A DNA stretch of 64,000 bases from Fluviicola sp. (GTDB taxonomy: Bacteria; Bacteroidota; Bacteroidia; Flavobacteriales_D; Crocinitomicaceae). The notes below the pieces were generated by a model. It had not been told where the DNA came from, searched no databases, and saw only the letters and a program-made list of their open reading frames with translations. The stretch covers positions 37,634 through 101,633 of the forward strand of contig NVXV01000015.1 of assembly GCA_002734085.1 (NCBI GenBank), given 5' to 3'. Both the position numbers and the translations under genes were made by a program. Shown here in pieces: positions 27,160 to 37,606 of this stretch. The stretch's first letter is position 1. Each line of letters begins with the position of its first letter.

Positions 27160-28403
27160 TGCTGTACTATTTATTTGACTATTTGAACACATTGGACTTT
27201 CCTGGAGCAGGACTGTTCGAATATATCTCATTCCGTTCTGGAATGGCGCTTATTTTCTCATTGATCATTTCGATTTTATTTGGAAATAGATTGATTGGAC
27301 TTTTGCGCCGTATGCAAATGGGTGAGCAAGTGCGTGATCTTGGTCTGGAAGGACAAAAAGAAAAGGAAGGAACGCCCACAATGGGAGGTCTTATCATTAT
27401 TGGTGCGATACTCATTCCTACATTGCTTTTTGCTAAGCTGCACAACGTATATGTATTAACGATGGTGATCGCCACCGTTTGGTTGGGTTTAATTGGGTTC
27501 CTGGATGATTACCTAAAAGTGCTAAAAAAGAATAAAGAAGGTCTTGCTGGAAAATTTAAAGTAGTGGGTCAAATTGGTGTAGGTGTTATCGTTGGTGCGA
27601 TGCTTTTCTTTCACCCTGATGTTAAGGTACACAAAAAAGTAGAATCGAGTTATGAGTTAAAAGCAGGTGAGAAATTTGTAACAGATATACATGCTTCCAA
27701 GGAAGGTAGTACAACAACGTGGATTGAGACGCGTGATATGACCACCACTATTCCATTCGTGAAAAACAATGAGATTAACTACAACTGGTTCTTAGGTGAG
27801 GATTCAAAATCATGGGGGTGGTTGCTCTTTATTCCAATCGTCATTTTTATAGTAATTGCTGTATCTAACGGTGCTAACATGACAGACGGGTTAGATGGTC
27901 TAGCAACTGGGACTTCAGCCATCATTGGAATTGCCCTAGCTGTCCTTGCTTATGTAAGCGCCCATGTTCAATTCGCAGATTACTTGGATGTTATGTATAT
28001 CCCTCATGCTGAAGAGCTGGTGATTTTTATTGCTGCTTTTGTCGGTGCTTGCATTGGTTTCTTGTGGTATAACTCTTATCCTGCAAAAGTCTTTATGGGA
28101 GATACAGGAAGCTTGGCCATCGGAGGAATCATAGCGGTTTTTGCAATTGCTATTCGAAAAGAATTATTAATTCCAGTACTCTGTGGAATATTCCTCATTG
28201 AAAACCTATCTGTAATTCTTCAGGTGGGCTGGTTTAAGTATACAAAGAAAAGATTCGGAGAAGGAAGACGTGTCTTTTTAATGGCACCACTGCATCACCA
28301 TTATCAGAAAAAAGGTTTGCATGAAGCGAAAATTGTCGCTCGCTTTTGGATTGTAGGGATTCTGCTTGCGGTAATAACGATCGTCACATTGAAATTAAGA
28401 TAA
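27159..28403 (+). CDS. mraY: Phospho-N-acetylmuramoyl-pentapeptide-transferase MraY
   Basis: 414 residues, polytopic membrane enzyme that makes lipid I. Motifs: [40 protein letters not shown] and [19 protein letters not shown]. Residues about 152-206 form a hydrophilic insertion (from [12 protein letters not shown] to the next helix), absent from the 360-residue E. coli enzyme but typical of Bacteroidota. Starts in a TAATG overlap with murE. Confidence 0.97.
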   Translation: MLYYLFDYLNTLDFPGAGLFEYISFRSGMALIFSLIISILFGNRLIGLLRRMQMGEQVRDLGLEGQKEKEGTPTMGGLIIIGAILIPTLLFAKLHNVYVLTMVIATVWLGLIGFLDDYLKVLKKNKEGLAGKFKVVGQIGVGVIVGAMLFFHPDVKVHKKVESSYELKAGEKFVTDIHASKEGSTTTWIETRDMTTTIPFVKNNEINYNWFLGEDSKSWGWLLFIPIVIFIVIAVSNGANMTDGLDGLATGTSAIIGIALAVLAYVSAHVQFADYLDVMYIPHAEELVIFIAAFVGACIGFLWYNSYPAKVFMGDTGSLAIGGIIAVFAIAIRKELLIPVLCGIFLIENLSVILQVGWFKYTKKRFGEGRRVFLMAPLHHHYQKKGLHEAKIVARFWIVGILLAVITIVTLKLR

Positions 28404-29747
28404 TTGAATAACAAGCAACAATATATAGCAATTTTGGGCGCCGGCGAAAGCGGGGTTGGAGCTGCTCTTTTAGCAAAAGCTAAGGGGTTTGTTGTATTTG
28501 TTAGTGACAAGGGAAAGATTAAAGACAAGTATAAAAAAGAACTGACTGAAAACGCGATTGAATGGGAAGAAGAAACGCATTCTGAAGAGAAGATCTTGAA
28601 TATGGACGTTGTTGTCAAGAGTCCTGGTATTCCAAATAGAAGTGCATTTATTCAAAAACTCAATTCAAAAGGAAAACGTCCGATTGGTGAAATTGAATTT
28701 GCGGCTCGGTATACAGATGCAAAATTGATTTGTATTACTGGAAGTAATGGTAAAACAACAACAACCCATTTAATGCATCACGTATTGAAGAGCGGTGGGT
28801 TAAATGTTGAAATGTCCGGAAATGTAGGTGTCAGTTTTGCACGTAAAATAATCGAAGACACAGCTGATTATTATGTTTTAGAATTGAGCAGTTTTCAGTT
28901 GGAAGATATGTATGATTTCAAAGCGGACATTTCAGTCTTGCTGAATATCACTCCAGATCACCTAGATCGCTACGAAGAATCCATGGAATTATATGGTCAA
29001 GCGAAGTTTAGAATTACCCAGAATCAAACAGAAAAAGACTTTTTCATTTACAATGCGGATGATAAAGAGATTCAAAAGCAGTTGAAAACGCATGAAATTA
29101 AAGCTCAGCTAATGCCATTTTCATTGATAGATGAAAGTGTTGCCGGTGGGTTTATGAACGAGGAACAACAAATAATAACAATAAAAAACAAGTTAACTAT
29201 GTCAATTCACGATTTGGCCTTAAAGGGCAAGCACAATGTGCAAAATTCGTTGGCAGCAGGAATTGCTGGACGATTAGTAGAGTTGAGAAAAGAAAGTATT
29301 CGCGAGAGTCTTTCCGATTTCACAAATGTAGAGCACCGCCTCGAATTTGTAGCCAAAGTAAATGGTATTGAGTTTATCAATGACTCAAAAGCTACAAATA
29401 TCAATGCAACATGGTATGCATTGGAAAGCATGAACGCCCCAACAGTTTGGATAGTAGGTGGAGTGGATAAAGGAAACGATTACGATGAGCTAATTGCTCT
29501 TGTAAAAGAGAAGGTGAAAGCTATTGTTTGCCTCGGTAAAGACAATGAAAAAATAAAAGAAGCTTTTGCAGGTGTTGTCGATACGATTGTAGAAACAACT
29601 TCTCCAATGGATGCTGTAGGTTATGGCTACCAGTTGGCTAAAAAGGATGAAACAGTTCTTTTATCTCCAGCTTGTGCCAGTTTTGATCTATTCGAAAACT
29701 ACGAAGACAGAGGTCAGCAGTTCAAGAATGCAGTTCGCTCACTTTAA
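28404..29747 (+). CDS. murD: UDP-N-acetylmuramoylalanine--D-glutamate ligase
   Basis: 447 residues. MurD adds D-Glu to UDP-MurNAc-L-Ala. N-terminal GAGESGVGAALLAKAKG, ATP loop ITGSNGKTTTTHL, and the C-terminal SPACASFDLFENYEDRGQQF are diagnostic. Initiates at TTG placed directly after the mraY stop; no ATG fits the conserved N-terminus, so the start is confident although unusual. Confidence 0.96.
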   Translation: MNNKQQYIAILGAGESGVGAALLAKAKGFVVFVSDKGKIKDKYKKELTENAIEWEEETHSEEKILNMDVVVKSPGIPNRSAFIQKLNSKGKRPIGEIEFAARYTDAKLICITGSNGKTTTTHLMHHVLKSGGLNVEMSGNVGVSFARKIIEDTADYYVLELSSFQLEDMYDFKADISVLLNITPDHLDRYEESMELYGQAKFRITQNQTEKDFFIYNADDKEIQKQLKTHEIKAQLMPFSLIDESVAGGFMNEEQQIITIKNKLTMSIHDLALKGKHNVQNSLAAGIAGRLVELRKESIRESLSDFTNVEHRLEFVAKVNGIEFINDSKATNINATWYALESMNAPTVWIVGGVDKGNDYDELIALVKEKVKAIVCLGKDNEKIKEAFAGVVDTIVETTSPMDAVGYGYQLAKKDETVLLSPACASFDLFENYEDRGQQFKNAVRSL

Positions 29748-29757
29748 AAACTAAGGC

Positions 29758-30213
29758 ATGGAGGAGAAATTAACAATACAGGAAATAATCCGTTCTGCGA
29801 GAGAAGAGTCTTTAGATGAATTCAAACACCGATTCAAGCAGAAATGGTTGTTAGGAATGCCCGTTTTTCAACGTTCGGAAATTCAAATGTCAGAAGAACT
29901 AAAGTCTGTAACCTATACAGAAAACCCAACTATTTGGGTGATGCGTGATCTTGAAGAGATTGAATTTAGTGACAAGATTTGGAGCGAAAGCGACGTAGTG
30001 AAAGTAATCTCTTTTGATCATATAGAAAATGCCGAGATATATCCGACTGACGAGGCCTTTGATTTGTGGTTACAAGAAGATATAAACTGTGGGTTGGGTA
30101 TGTTAAATACTGAAGATACAGAGAATAGTATAATGTGTTACACTGCTGGAAGTGGAAATCTTGCGAAACATTGGAACGCTGCATTTTTAAGAAGAATTAA
30201 GAACGATCTATAG
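29758..30213 (+). CDS. Unknown small acidic protein inside the division cluster
   Basis: 151 residues, no signal peptide, membrane span or recognised domain. Acidic, with a helical N-terminus (TIQEIIRSAREESLDEFKHR) and a C-terminal NSIMCYTAGSGNLAKHWNAA segment. It starts 10 bases after murD and its stop overlaps the ftsW GTG by one base, so it is expressed with the cluster. It is not one of the classic dcw genes. A cytoplasmic role in division or wall synthesis is inferred from position alone. Confidence 0.7.
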   Translation: MEEKLTIQEIIRSAREESLDEFKHRFKQKWLLGMPVFQRSEIQMSEELKSVTYTENPTIWVMRDLEEIEFSDKIWSESDVVKVISFDHIENAEIYPTDEAFDLWLQEDINCGLGMLNTEDTENSIMCYTAGSGNLAKHWNAAFLRRIKNDL

Positions 30214-31388
30214 TGCAAAAACTATTAAAATATTTAAAAGGTGATCCCGTGATTTGGGTGATAACACTTTTGTTTTTTGCTATCTCATTGGTGAGTGTTT
30301 ATAGCTTCGTGCCAATTTTAGTAAAGACAGAAGGTGGAACGCCATTTAAATACCTTTTTAAGCATTTTATTTATATATCGATTGGTTTTGTCGCCATGTA
30401 TTGGCTTCACAAAAAAGATCCTAAATACATAGCGAAACTTTCCAAGTTCATTTTTTACGTTGCAGTATTGCTGCTGATTTTTACTTTTTTCTTTGGTGTA
30501 AGAGTAAATGATGCTTCTCGTTGGGTGCGTGTACCTATTATTGGCTTGACGTTCCAAAGTTCTGATTTTGCTAAATTAGCATTGGTCATTTTTATTTCTA
30601 AAAGACTAGTCAGTTGCGAACCTTTCTTTGACTCATGGAAGAAGGGGTTTTGGCCTATTGTTTTACCTATTATACTTATTTGTGGACTTATTGCAAAAGA
30701 TAACTTTTCTACGGCCGCAATCATATTTATGGTTAGCTTATTATTGTTGTTTATTGGTCGTGTGCCGTTGGGAAAATTATTCACGTTTATCGGTAGTGGA
30801 ATAGCTGCTCTGGGCTTGTTTGTACTTATACATTTAGCTTTACCTGCACTAAACTTATTACCCCGTTTTGATACCTGGGTGAGTCGATTTTTTAAGGCTT
30901 ATGGGGATAATGTTGCCAGCGTTGAGAATATGCAGGCCATTAATGCGCAACTAGCAATACATAATGGAGGTTATACAGGGGTTGGTGTAGGTGATGGCGA
31001 TCTTAAACATTACACTCCAGAAGCTTATGCCGATTTTTTCTATTCTAGTTTTGTAGAAGAATTTGGATTGATTAGCGCCTTTCTTTTAATCTTCTTGTAC
31101 CTTATTCTTTTCTATAGAATATTGAGAATAGGATTAAATGCCGATAAATTATTTGAAACTTATTTAGCGATTGGAATTGGCTTGATGTTGCTTTCACAAG
31201 CGATCATTAATATGCTCGTTTGTACAGGGTTGATGCCTGTGACTGGGCAAAACATGCCATTCTTAGCGATGGGAGGGTCGGCAATGATTATGAGTTGTAT
31301 TTCCCTTGGCATAGTTCTAAGTATAGCGCATAAAAACAATCCAAATAATTCCATTGACGCAAAACCTGAAAATGAAGTAAAGGAATGA
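30213..31388 (+). CDS. ftsW: Septal peptidoglycan glycosyltransferase FtsW (SEDS family)
   Basis: 391 residues, about ten membrane spans. FtsW polymerises septal glycan with FtsI. SEDS marks include NDASRWVRVPIIGLTFQSSD, VGVGDGDLKHYTPEAYADFF and GLMPVTGQNMPFLAMGGSAM. Begins with GTG overlapping the previous stop by one base. Confidence 0.95.
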   Translation: MQKLLKYLKGDPVIWVITLLFFAISLVSVYSFVPILVKTEGGTPFKYLFKHFIYISIGFVAMYWLHKKDPKYIAKLSKFIFYVAVLLLIFTFFFGVRVNDASRWVRVPIIGLTFQSSDFAKLALVIFISKRLVSCEPFFDSWKKGFWPIVLPIILICGLIAKDNFSTAAIIFMVSLLLLFIGRVPLGKLFTFIGSGIAALGLFVLIHLALPALNLLPRFDTWVSRFFKAYGDNVASVENMQAINAQLAIHNGGYTGVGVGDGDLKHYTPEAYADFFYSSFVEEFGLISAFLLIFLYLILFYRILRIGLNADKLFETYLAIGIGLMLLSQAIINMLVCTGLMPVTGQNMPFLAMGGSAMIMSCISLGIVLSIAHKNNPNNSIDAKPENEVKE

Positions 31389-32485
31389 GTCTAGAAAAAG
31401 TAATAATATCAGGAGGTGGTACAGGGGGACATATTTTTCCTGCAATTGCTATTGCAAACCAGATTAAAAAAGAAAATCCAAATGCAGAAATTCTTTTTAT
31501 TGGCGCTGAAGGCAAGATGGAGATGGAAAAAGTTCCTGCTGCTGGTTACAAGATTGAAGGATTATGGATCAGTGGATTTCAGAGAAGATTCACTTGGAAG
31601 AATTTTGTTTTGCCATTCAAAATTATTGCTTCATTATGGAAAGCACGAAAAATAATAAAGAAATTTAAACCGCAAGCTGTAATTGGTGTCGGTGGATATG
31701 CCAGTGGACCCACATTAAGAATTGCAAGCAAAATGGGGATACCAACTATTGTTCAAGAACAAAATTCTTTTCCTGGTAAGACCAATAAAATTTTGTCGAA
31801 AACAGTTACAAAAATATGTGTGGCTTACGAGAATTTAGAGCGGTTTTTTCCCAAAGAAAAAATTGTTTTTACTGGTAACCCAGTGAGACGAAGTGTGGTT
31901 GAAATTAAGGGTGTTAGAGAAAGTAGTTTGGCAGAATATGGTTTATCGTCAGAAAAGAAAACGGTTTTGGTGGTCGGTGGTAGTTTGGGTGCAAAAACAC
32001 TAAATGAAAGTCTTGTCTCCAAAATACAGATTCTACAAGAAAATAATATCCAGCTTATCTGGCAATGTGGAAAGTATCAGCATGAGGAAATGTTGGCGAA
32101 GACGAAAAATATCGACATGACAGGAGTCGTATTGGAACAGTTTATTACAGAAATGCAAAAAGCATATGCGGCAGCGGATGTTATCGTATCAAGAGCTGGG
32201 GCGATTGCGGTTTCTGAGTTATGTATTATAGGGAAGCCTTTGATATTGGTTCCATCACCAAATGTGGCAGAAGACCACCAGACCAAGAATGCCATTGCGT
32301 TAGTGAATGACTCAGCCGCTATTTTAGTGAAAGATGTAGATTCTCGAGTGCAGCTAGTTCCAGAGATATTGGACTTGGTATCAAATGAAGAAAAACAAAA
32401 AATGTTGAGCGAAAATATTAAGAAGAAAGGCATTCTTAATGCAGATGAACGCATTGTAGATGTAATTAAAGAAATATCAAAGTGA
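31385..32485 (+). CDS. murG: UDP-GlcNAc transferase MurG
   Basis: 366 residues. MurG converts lipid I to lipid II at the inner membrane. The donor/acceptor loop ISGGGTGGHIFPAIAIA (about 8-24), GVGGYASGP, and the C-terminal SRAGAIAVSELCIIGKPLIL are diagnostic. Overlaps ftsW (ATGA) and murC (GTGA) by four bases each. Confidence 0.97.
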   Translation: MSLEKVIISGGGTGGHIFPAIAIANQIKKENPNAEILFIGAEGKMEMEKVPAAGYKIEGLWISGFQRRFTWKNFVLPFKIIASLWKARKIIKKFKPQAVIGVGGYASGPTLRIASKMGIPTIVQEQNSFPGKTNKILSKTVTKICVAYENLERFFPKEKIVFTGNPVRRSVVEIKGVRESSLAEYGLSSEKKTVLVVGGSLGAKTLNESLVSKIQILQENNIQLIWQCGKYQHEEMLAKTKNIDMTGVVLEQFITEMQKAYAAADVIVSRAGAIAVSELCIIGKPLILVPSPNVAEDHQTKNAIALVNDSAAILVKDVDSRVQLVPEILDLVSNEEKQKMLSENIKKKGILNADERIVDVIKEISK

Positions 32486-33849
32486 AACTTTCTCAATTCG
32501 AACATATCTATTTTTTAGGCATCGGAGGAATTGGTATGTCTGCACTCGCGAGATATTTTAATGTGTCAAATAAAGAAGTTTCTGGTTATGACCGAACACC
32601 TTCAAAGCTCACCGATCAATTAATTGATGAAGGAATCTCAATTCATTTTGAAGATAAGGGAGAGAAAATCATTGAAGAAGTTGCTGATATAGAAAATACT
32701 TTAGTCGTATATACTCCTGCAATTCCATTAGATATGCAGGAAAAGCAAGTTTTTGAATCGAACGGATATACGATGATGAAACGCTCTGCTGTATTGGGAT
32801 TGATAACAGAAAGTTTTAAATCCTTAGCTGTTGCAGGAACACATGGTAAAACAACTACGTCGGCGATGTTGGCTCATGTACTGATGCAAACCGAAGAAAA
32901 ATGTAATGCGTTTCTTGGTGGAATTAGCACGAATTATAACAGTAACTTGATAATTGAGAAAGACAGCAATATTGCAGTAGTTGAAGCCGATGAATTTGAC
33001 AAAAGCTTTTTAAAATTAAGTCCTTTTGCTTCTATTTTAACTTCAACGGATGCTGATCATTTAGATATTTACAAAAATGCTGATAGCTTAAAACAAACTT
33101 TTCAAGAATACGCAGATTTGCTTCCTGATGATGGGTGCTTGGTATTACAACATGAGATAACATTACGCTCAAAAGCCAAAATAATTTCTTACGGAGTAAA
33201 TACCTTGGATGAAAACGTTGTATTTCGCGGAAATAATTTAAGAGTTGAAGACGGCTATTTTTTGATGGATGTTGAAACACCAAATGGAATGTGGGAAGCT
33301 GTTCAAATGGGTGTTCCTGGTATTCACAATGCTGAAAATGCTTTGGGTGTAATTGCTTTATGTGACTTCTTAGGATTTGATGAAAAAGTAATTAGAGACG
33401 GTCTGTCTTCATTTCAAGGCGTAAAGAGAAGATTTGAATATCACGTTAGAAATAGAGACCTGGTTTTTATTGACGATTATGCGCATCATCCAACAGCCAT
33501 CAATAGTTTGATAGCTTCAGTTCGATTATTACATCCGAATTTACCCATTACAGCTATTTTTCAGCCACATCTCTTTTCCCGAACTGCCGATTTTTTGGAT
33601 GAATTTGCAGCGAGTCTGGATTCGGCTGACCAGGTTTATTTACTACCTATTTATCCTGCAAGGGAAAAACCGATTGAGGGGGTGACGTCTTTTGCGATAA
33701 AAGAGAAAATGAAAAATAGTAATGCTGAAGTTATAGAAAATCAAGAGGTTCTTGAAAGAGTTGAAGCCATCCAGGAAGGAGTTGTTTTAACTATTGGAGC
33801 GGGTAATATTGATCAGGTTGTTCAACCGATAAAAGAATTATTATCATGA
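32482..33849 (+). CDS. murC: UDP-N-acetylmuramate--L-alanine ligase
   Basis: 455 residues. MurC adds L-Ala to UDP-MurNAc. N-terminal FLGIGGIGMSALARYF, ATP loop GTHGKTTTSAM, and DDYAHHPTAI are diagnostic. GTG start in a four-base overlap with murG; stop overlaps the ftsQ ATG. Confidence 0.97.
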   Translation: MKLSQFEHIYFLGIGGIGMSALARYFNVSNKEVSGYDRTPSKLTDQLIDEGISIHFEDKGEKIIEEVADIENTLVVYTPAIPLDMQEKQVFESNGYTMMKRSAVLGLITESFKSLAVAGTHGKTTTSAMLAHVLMQTEEKCNAFLGGISTNYNSNLIIEKDSNIAVVEADEFDKSFLKLSPFASILTSTDADHLDIYKNADSLKQTFQEYADLLPDDGCLVLQHEITLRSKAKIISYGVNTLDENVVFRGNNLRVEDGYFLMDVETPNGMWEAVQMGVPGIHNAENALGVIALCDFLGFDEKVIRDGLSSFQGVKRRFEYHVRNRDLVFIDDYAHHPTAINSLIASVRLLHPNLPITAIFQPHLFSRTADFLDEFAASLDSADQVYLLPIYPAREKPIEGVTSFAIKEKMKNSNAEVIENQEVLERVEAIQEGVVLTIGAGNIDQVVQPIKELLS

Positions 33850-34640
33850 AGAAGTGGTTGAAAATATCTTTAGGAGTAATCTTTACTGTAGGAGTGATAA
33901 CCCTCTTGATTTCAGCAAACCAATCAAACAATTCTAAAGTGCTTCAAGAACCTGAGATTGATTTAGAAGTTCAAAATGGAGTACCATTAATTACAGAGGC
34001 CGAATTATTGAGGGTTTTGAAGACCAATCGATTGTATAGAGATAAGATCCCAAAAAGTGAATTAGATACCTATGCGATTGAGAATTTTTTAGATTCTTTA
34101 AATGAAATTGAATCGGCTGATGTTTTTATTGGGCTTGGTAATCGATGGACTATAAAAGTGAAGACGAAGCTCCCTGTTGCACGAATAGTTATGAACAGAG
34201 GGGATGACTTTTATATTGATAATCGTCAAAAATTGATGCGTTTATCACCTTATTCAAAACCAAAAATATTAGTGTTTACGGGTATGGAGACGGTTTTTAA
34301 AAATAGGTTTGATTGGGATGAATTAATTAACAATGATTCATTGAAAACTATATTTAAGTTGGATCAAATCTATCGAATTTCAAGTTATGTTTGTAATGAT
34401 GCATTTTATGATGCGCAAATTGTGCAGGTTCATTACGATAGCGAAGATGGTTTTATACTGATTCCTAGAGTTGGAGAGCACAAGATTATTTTTGGAAGTG
34501 CAGTTTCCGAAGAACAAGTGAAACAAAAGTTTGAGAAACTTACTACGTTCTACGAAGATGTAATTCCATATGAGGGTTGGAGTAAATACAAATCGATCAA
34601 TTTGAAATTTGAAAATCAAATTGTCGCAAAGAAAAAATAA
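33846..34640 (+). CDS. ftsQ: FtsQ/DivIB-type division protein
   Basis: 264 residues. One N-terminal membrane span (about 4-22), then a periplasmic region with a POTRA-like part (about 40-110, NRLYRDKIPKSELDTYAIEN) and an FtsQ beta domain. Similarity to E. coli FtsQ is weak, but topology and position between murC and ftsA are decisive. Confidence 0.85.
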   Translation: MKKWLKISLGVIFTVGVITLLISANQSNNSKVLQEPEIDLEVQNGVPLITEAELLRVLKTNRLYRDKIPKSELDTYAIENFLDSLNEIESADVFIGLGNRWTIKVKTKLPVARIVMNRGDDFYIDNRQKLMRLSPYSKPKILVFTGMETVFKNRFDWDELINNDSLKTIFKLDQIYRISSYVCNDAFYDAQIVQVHYDSEDGFILIPRVGEHKIIFGSAVSEEQVKQKFEKLTTFYEDVIPYEGWSKYKSINLKFENQIVAKKK

Positions 34641-34645
34641 AGAAC

Positions 34646-35917
34646 ATGTCTGAAATCGTTGTAGGTCTTGATATTGGAACCACGAAGATTGCTTGCTTTG
34701 TTGGAAGAAAAAACGAACATGGGAAGATTGAAATACTTTCCATGGGTAAAACGGAATCACTCGGTGTGACTCGCGGAATGGTTTCCAATATTGAGAAAAC
34801 AGTTCAGTCGATAAAAACGGCCGTAGCTGAAGCGCAAGATAGAGTAGAGGGTGAATTAACGATTGGTGTTGTAAATGTTGGTATCGCGGGTCAGCATATC
34901 AAGAGTTTGCAGCACAGAGGAATGTATACTAGAAATGCAACGCAAGAGGAAATTTCTCAAGCGGATATTGATGCATTGATTGATGATATGTATAAACTGG
35001 TGATGGAGCCAGGTGAAGAAATTATTCACGTGTTGCCGCAAGAATACATCGTGGATGGAGAACAAGGGATCAAAGACCCAATTGGAATGTCGGGTGTGAG
35101 AATGGAAGCAAATTTCCACATCATTACAGGAAAAATAGCTGCTGCTAAAAATATTCAGAAATGTGTAAATAAGGCAGATCTAGAAGTTTGTGAAACCATT
35201 TTAGAACCACTAGCAAGTTCGGCAGCTGTACTTTCTGATGAAGAAAAAGAAGCTGGGATTGTATTGGTTGATATAGGTGGTGGAACAACAGATTTAGCCA
35301 TTTTCCATGAAGGAATTATTCGTCATACGGCAGTGATTCCTTTCGGAGGTAATATTATCACTGAAGACATCAAAGAGGGCTGTACAATTTTGAAACGTCA
35401 GGCTGAACAGCTTAAAGTGAAATTTGGAAGTGCATTGGCAAGTGAAAGTCAGGAAAACGAAATTGTTTGTATCCCTGGATTGAGAGGGCGTGAGCCAAAA
35501 GAAATTTCTATCCGAAACTTATCGAGCATTATCCAAGCACGAATGGAAGAAATCATAGAACATGTTTACTATGAAATCAAAAATTCTGGTTATGAGAAAA
35601 AGTTGATAGGCGGAATTGTAGTGACTGGTGGTGGAGCAGAACTGAATAATATTACACAGTTGTTTGAATATATCACTGGAATGGATTCGAGAATTGGATA
35701 CCCGAATGAACACCTTGGAAAAGCTTCTACAGAAGAAGCAATTACGAGTCCAATGTACGCAACTGGTGTAGGACTTGTGCTAAAAGGATTTGAAACAAAT
35801 GAACGCAATAGACGCTCTTTGGCTGCAGTGAAATCGCACTCGAAGAGAACTAAAGGATCTTTCTTTGATAAGCTACTTGAAAAAGGAAAAAGCTGGTTTG
35901 AGGAAGACGTAGAATAA
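34646..35917 (+). CDS. ftsA: Cell division protein FtsA
   Basis: 423 residues. This actin-like ATPase tethers FtsZ to the membrane. Phosphate-binding loops VGLDIGTTKIACFVG and VLVDIGGGTTDLAIF and the adenosine motif GGIVVTGGGAELNN are present. The C-terminus FFDKLLEKGKSWFEED could form the membrane-targeting amphipathic helix. Starts 5 bases after ftsQ. Confidence 0.97.
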   Translation: MSEIVVGLDIGTTKIACFVGRKNEHGKIEILSMGKTESLGVTRGMVSNIEKTVQSIKTAVAEAQDRVEGELTIGVVNVGIAGQHIKSLQHRGMYTRNATQEEISQADIDALIDDMYKLVMEPGEEIIHVLPQEYIVDGEQGIKDPIGMSGVRMEANFHIITGKIAAAKNIQKCVNKADLEVCETILEPLASSAAVLSDEEKEAGIVLVDIGGGTTDLAIFHEGIIRHTAVIPFGGNIITEDIKEGCTILKRQAEQLKVKFGSALASESQENEIVCIPGLRGREPKEISIRNLSSIIQARMEEIIEHVYYEIKNSGYEKKLIGGIVVTGGGAELNNITQLFEYITGMDSRIGYPNEHLGKASTEEAITSPMYATGVGLVLKGFETNERNRRSLAAVKSHSKRTKGSFFDKLLEKGKSWFEEDVE

Positions 35918-35949
35918 ATAATTAAGAATAACCGATAAACAACAATATT

Positions 35950-37509
35950 ATGGAATTTGATATGCCAAAAGATCAGTCGTCAATCATCAAGGTAATTGGT
36001 GTTGGTGGCGGTGGAAGTAACGCAGTGAATCACATGTTTAACCAAGGGATTAAAGGTGTTGATTTCATTATATGCAATACGGACCGTCAAGCGTTGGATA
36101 TTTCTCCAGTGCCTTTTAAAATTCAACTAGGGCCATCTTTAACAGAAGGTCGTGGTGCAGGTTCTATTCCGGAGATCGGGATGAATGCGGCAATTGAAAA
36201 TATTGATGATATCAAAGAAACACTGGCGAAAAACACGAAAATGGTTTTCGTTACCGCTGGAATGGGTGGTGGTACTGGTACTGGTGCGGCTCCTGTTATT
36301 GCAAGAGTAGCTCGAGAACTTGGTATTCTAACGGTGGGTATTGTTACTGTTCCCTTTAGCTTTGAAGGAAGAAAACGTCGTCAACAAGCGGAAGAAGGTC
36401 TTGAAAATATGCGTGAGAGTGTGGATACTTTATTGGTTATAAACAATGAACGCTTACGTGAAATTTCAGGAAACTTGACGCTAGGAAATGCATTTGCGCA
36501 AGCGGATGATGTTTTAACAACTGCTGCGAAAGGTATTGCTGAAGTAATTTCCGTTACGGGTGCAATCAACGTCGATTTCAACGATGTAAACACTGTGATG
36601 AAAGATAGTGGTGTTGCCATTATGGGTTCTGCTCATGCTGAAGGTGAAAACAGAGCAATCAAAGCAGTTCAGGAGGCATTAACATCTCCACTTTTAAATG
36701 ATAATGATATCTCAGGTGCGAAGTATGTATTGCTTAACATTACTTATGGAAGTCAAGAAGTGTTGATGGATGAGATTTCTGATATCACTGATTACATTCA
36801 AGATGAAGCAGGTTCAACGGCAGATGTTATTTGGGGACATGGTTATGATGAAACATTAGGTGACGCATTAAGTGTGACTTTAATTGCAACAGGGTTTAAT
36901 CAATCTCCAGTTACTGGTTTTGAAAAAGCACCAGAACGTAAAGTGCAAGTTTTAGAGGACGACAATAAAAAAGAAATTACTGAACCTTTATCTAAGGCTA
37001 CAAGTGAAAACACTTATTCTGAGGAGAAGGAAGAAGAAAAAGAGGATGAGCCATACATCAAATCTGAAATGGAAGACGAGCAAGAGGAAAATTCTAGTTC
37101 TTTCAACTGGGAAGTAACTACAGCAAGTGAATCGAATACAGACCAAGCTGAAAACACGGCTGAAGAAAAAGAATCTTCTAAAGAAGTGAAACGTTACTAT
37201 TTGGAGGATGACATGGAAGAAAAATCTGATTTTGAAAGTCAGTCTTCAAAGCAATTGACTCCTGAAGAACAACAACGAAGAGCGCAGGAAAGAATGGATC
37301 GTATCCAACAATTTGCTTCTCACCTAAAAAGTGCGGAAGGATTAAATGAATTGGAAAAAGAGCCGGCGTTTAAACGTAGAAAAATAAATTTAGAAGATGA
37401 GCCGCATTCATCTGAAGACAATATCTCTCGTTATGAAGTATCAGACGATGATGACAATAAAACAACGTTGAGAGGTACAAACTCATTCTTACACGACAAT
37501 GTAGATTAA
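35950..37509 (+). CDS. ftsZ: Cell division protein FtsZ
   Basis: 519 residues. FtsZ is the tubulin-like GTPase of the division ring. [17 protein letters not shown] and the tubulin signature GGTGTGAAP (about 105-113) are clear. After the GTPase core (about 1-325) comes a long, highly acidic linker (about 335-480), longer than in E. coli (383 residues total) but usual in Bacteroidota. It starts 32 bases after ftsA. Confidence 0.98.
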   Translation: MEFDMPKDQSSIIKVIGVGGGGSNAVNHMFNQGIKGVDFIICNTDRQALDISPVPFKIQLGPSLTEGRGAGSIPEIGMNAAIENIDDIKETLAKNTKMVFVTAGMGGGTGTGAAPVIARVARELGILTVGIVTVPFSFEGRKRRQQAEEGLENMRESVDTLLVINNERLREISGNLTLGNAFAQADDVLTTAAKGIAEVISVTGAINVDFNDVNTVMKDSGVAIMGSAHAEGENRAIKAVQEALTSPLLNDNDISGAKYVLLNITYGSQEVLMDEISDITDYIQDEAGSTADVIWGHGYDETLGDALSVTLIATGFNQSPVTGFEKAPERKVQVLEDDNKKEITEPLSKATSENTYSEEKEEEKEDEPYIKSEMEDEQEENSSSFNWEVTTASESNTDQAENTAEEKESSKEVKRYYLEDDMEEKSDFESQSSKQLTPEEQQRRAQERMDRIQQFASHLKSAEGLNELEKEPAFKRRKINLEDEPHSSEDNISRYEVSDDDDNKTTLRGTNSFLHDNVD

Positions 37510-37555
37510 CTAATGGAGTTTAAGTTTAAGATAGATATAAGAAGTTAGACGTGAA

Positions 37556-37590
37556 AGAGTCTAATGTCTAACATCTATTGTCTTTCATCT
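37556..37590 (-). repeat. Tandem array of 7-base units between ftsZ and yqeY
   Basis: Five plus-strand heptads AGAGTCT, AATGTCT, AACATCT, ATTGTCT, TTCATCT. Bases 37558-37577 equal 427-446 exactly (20 bases). The left flank GTTAGACGTGAAAGAGTCTAA also makes a TTAGAC/GTCTAA inverted repeat with the array. Confidence 0.8.
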
Positions 37591-37606
37591 GAAATAAGAT
37601 TTAAAT

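Noticed and set aside
425..37590. The short tandem arrays as CRISPR arrays.
   Set aside because: Period is 7 or 8 bases with no spacers, and no cas genes are present.
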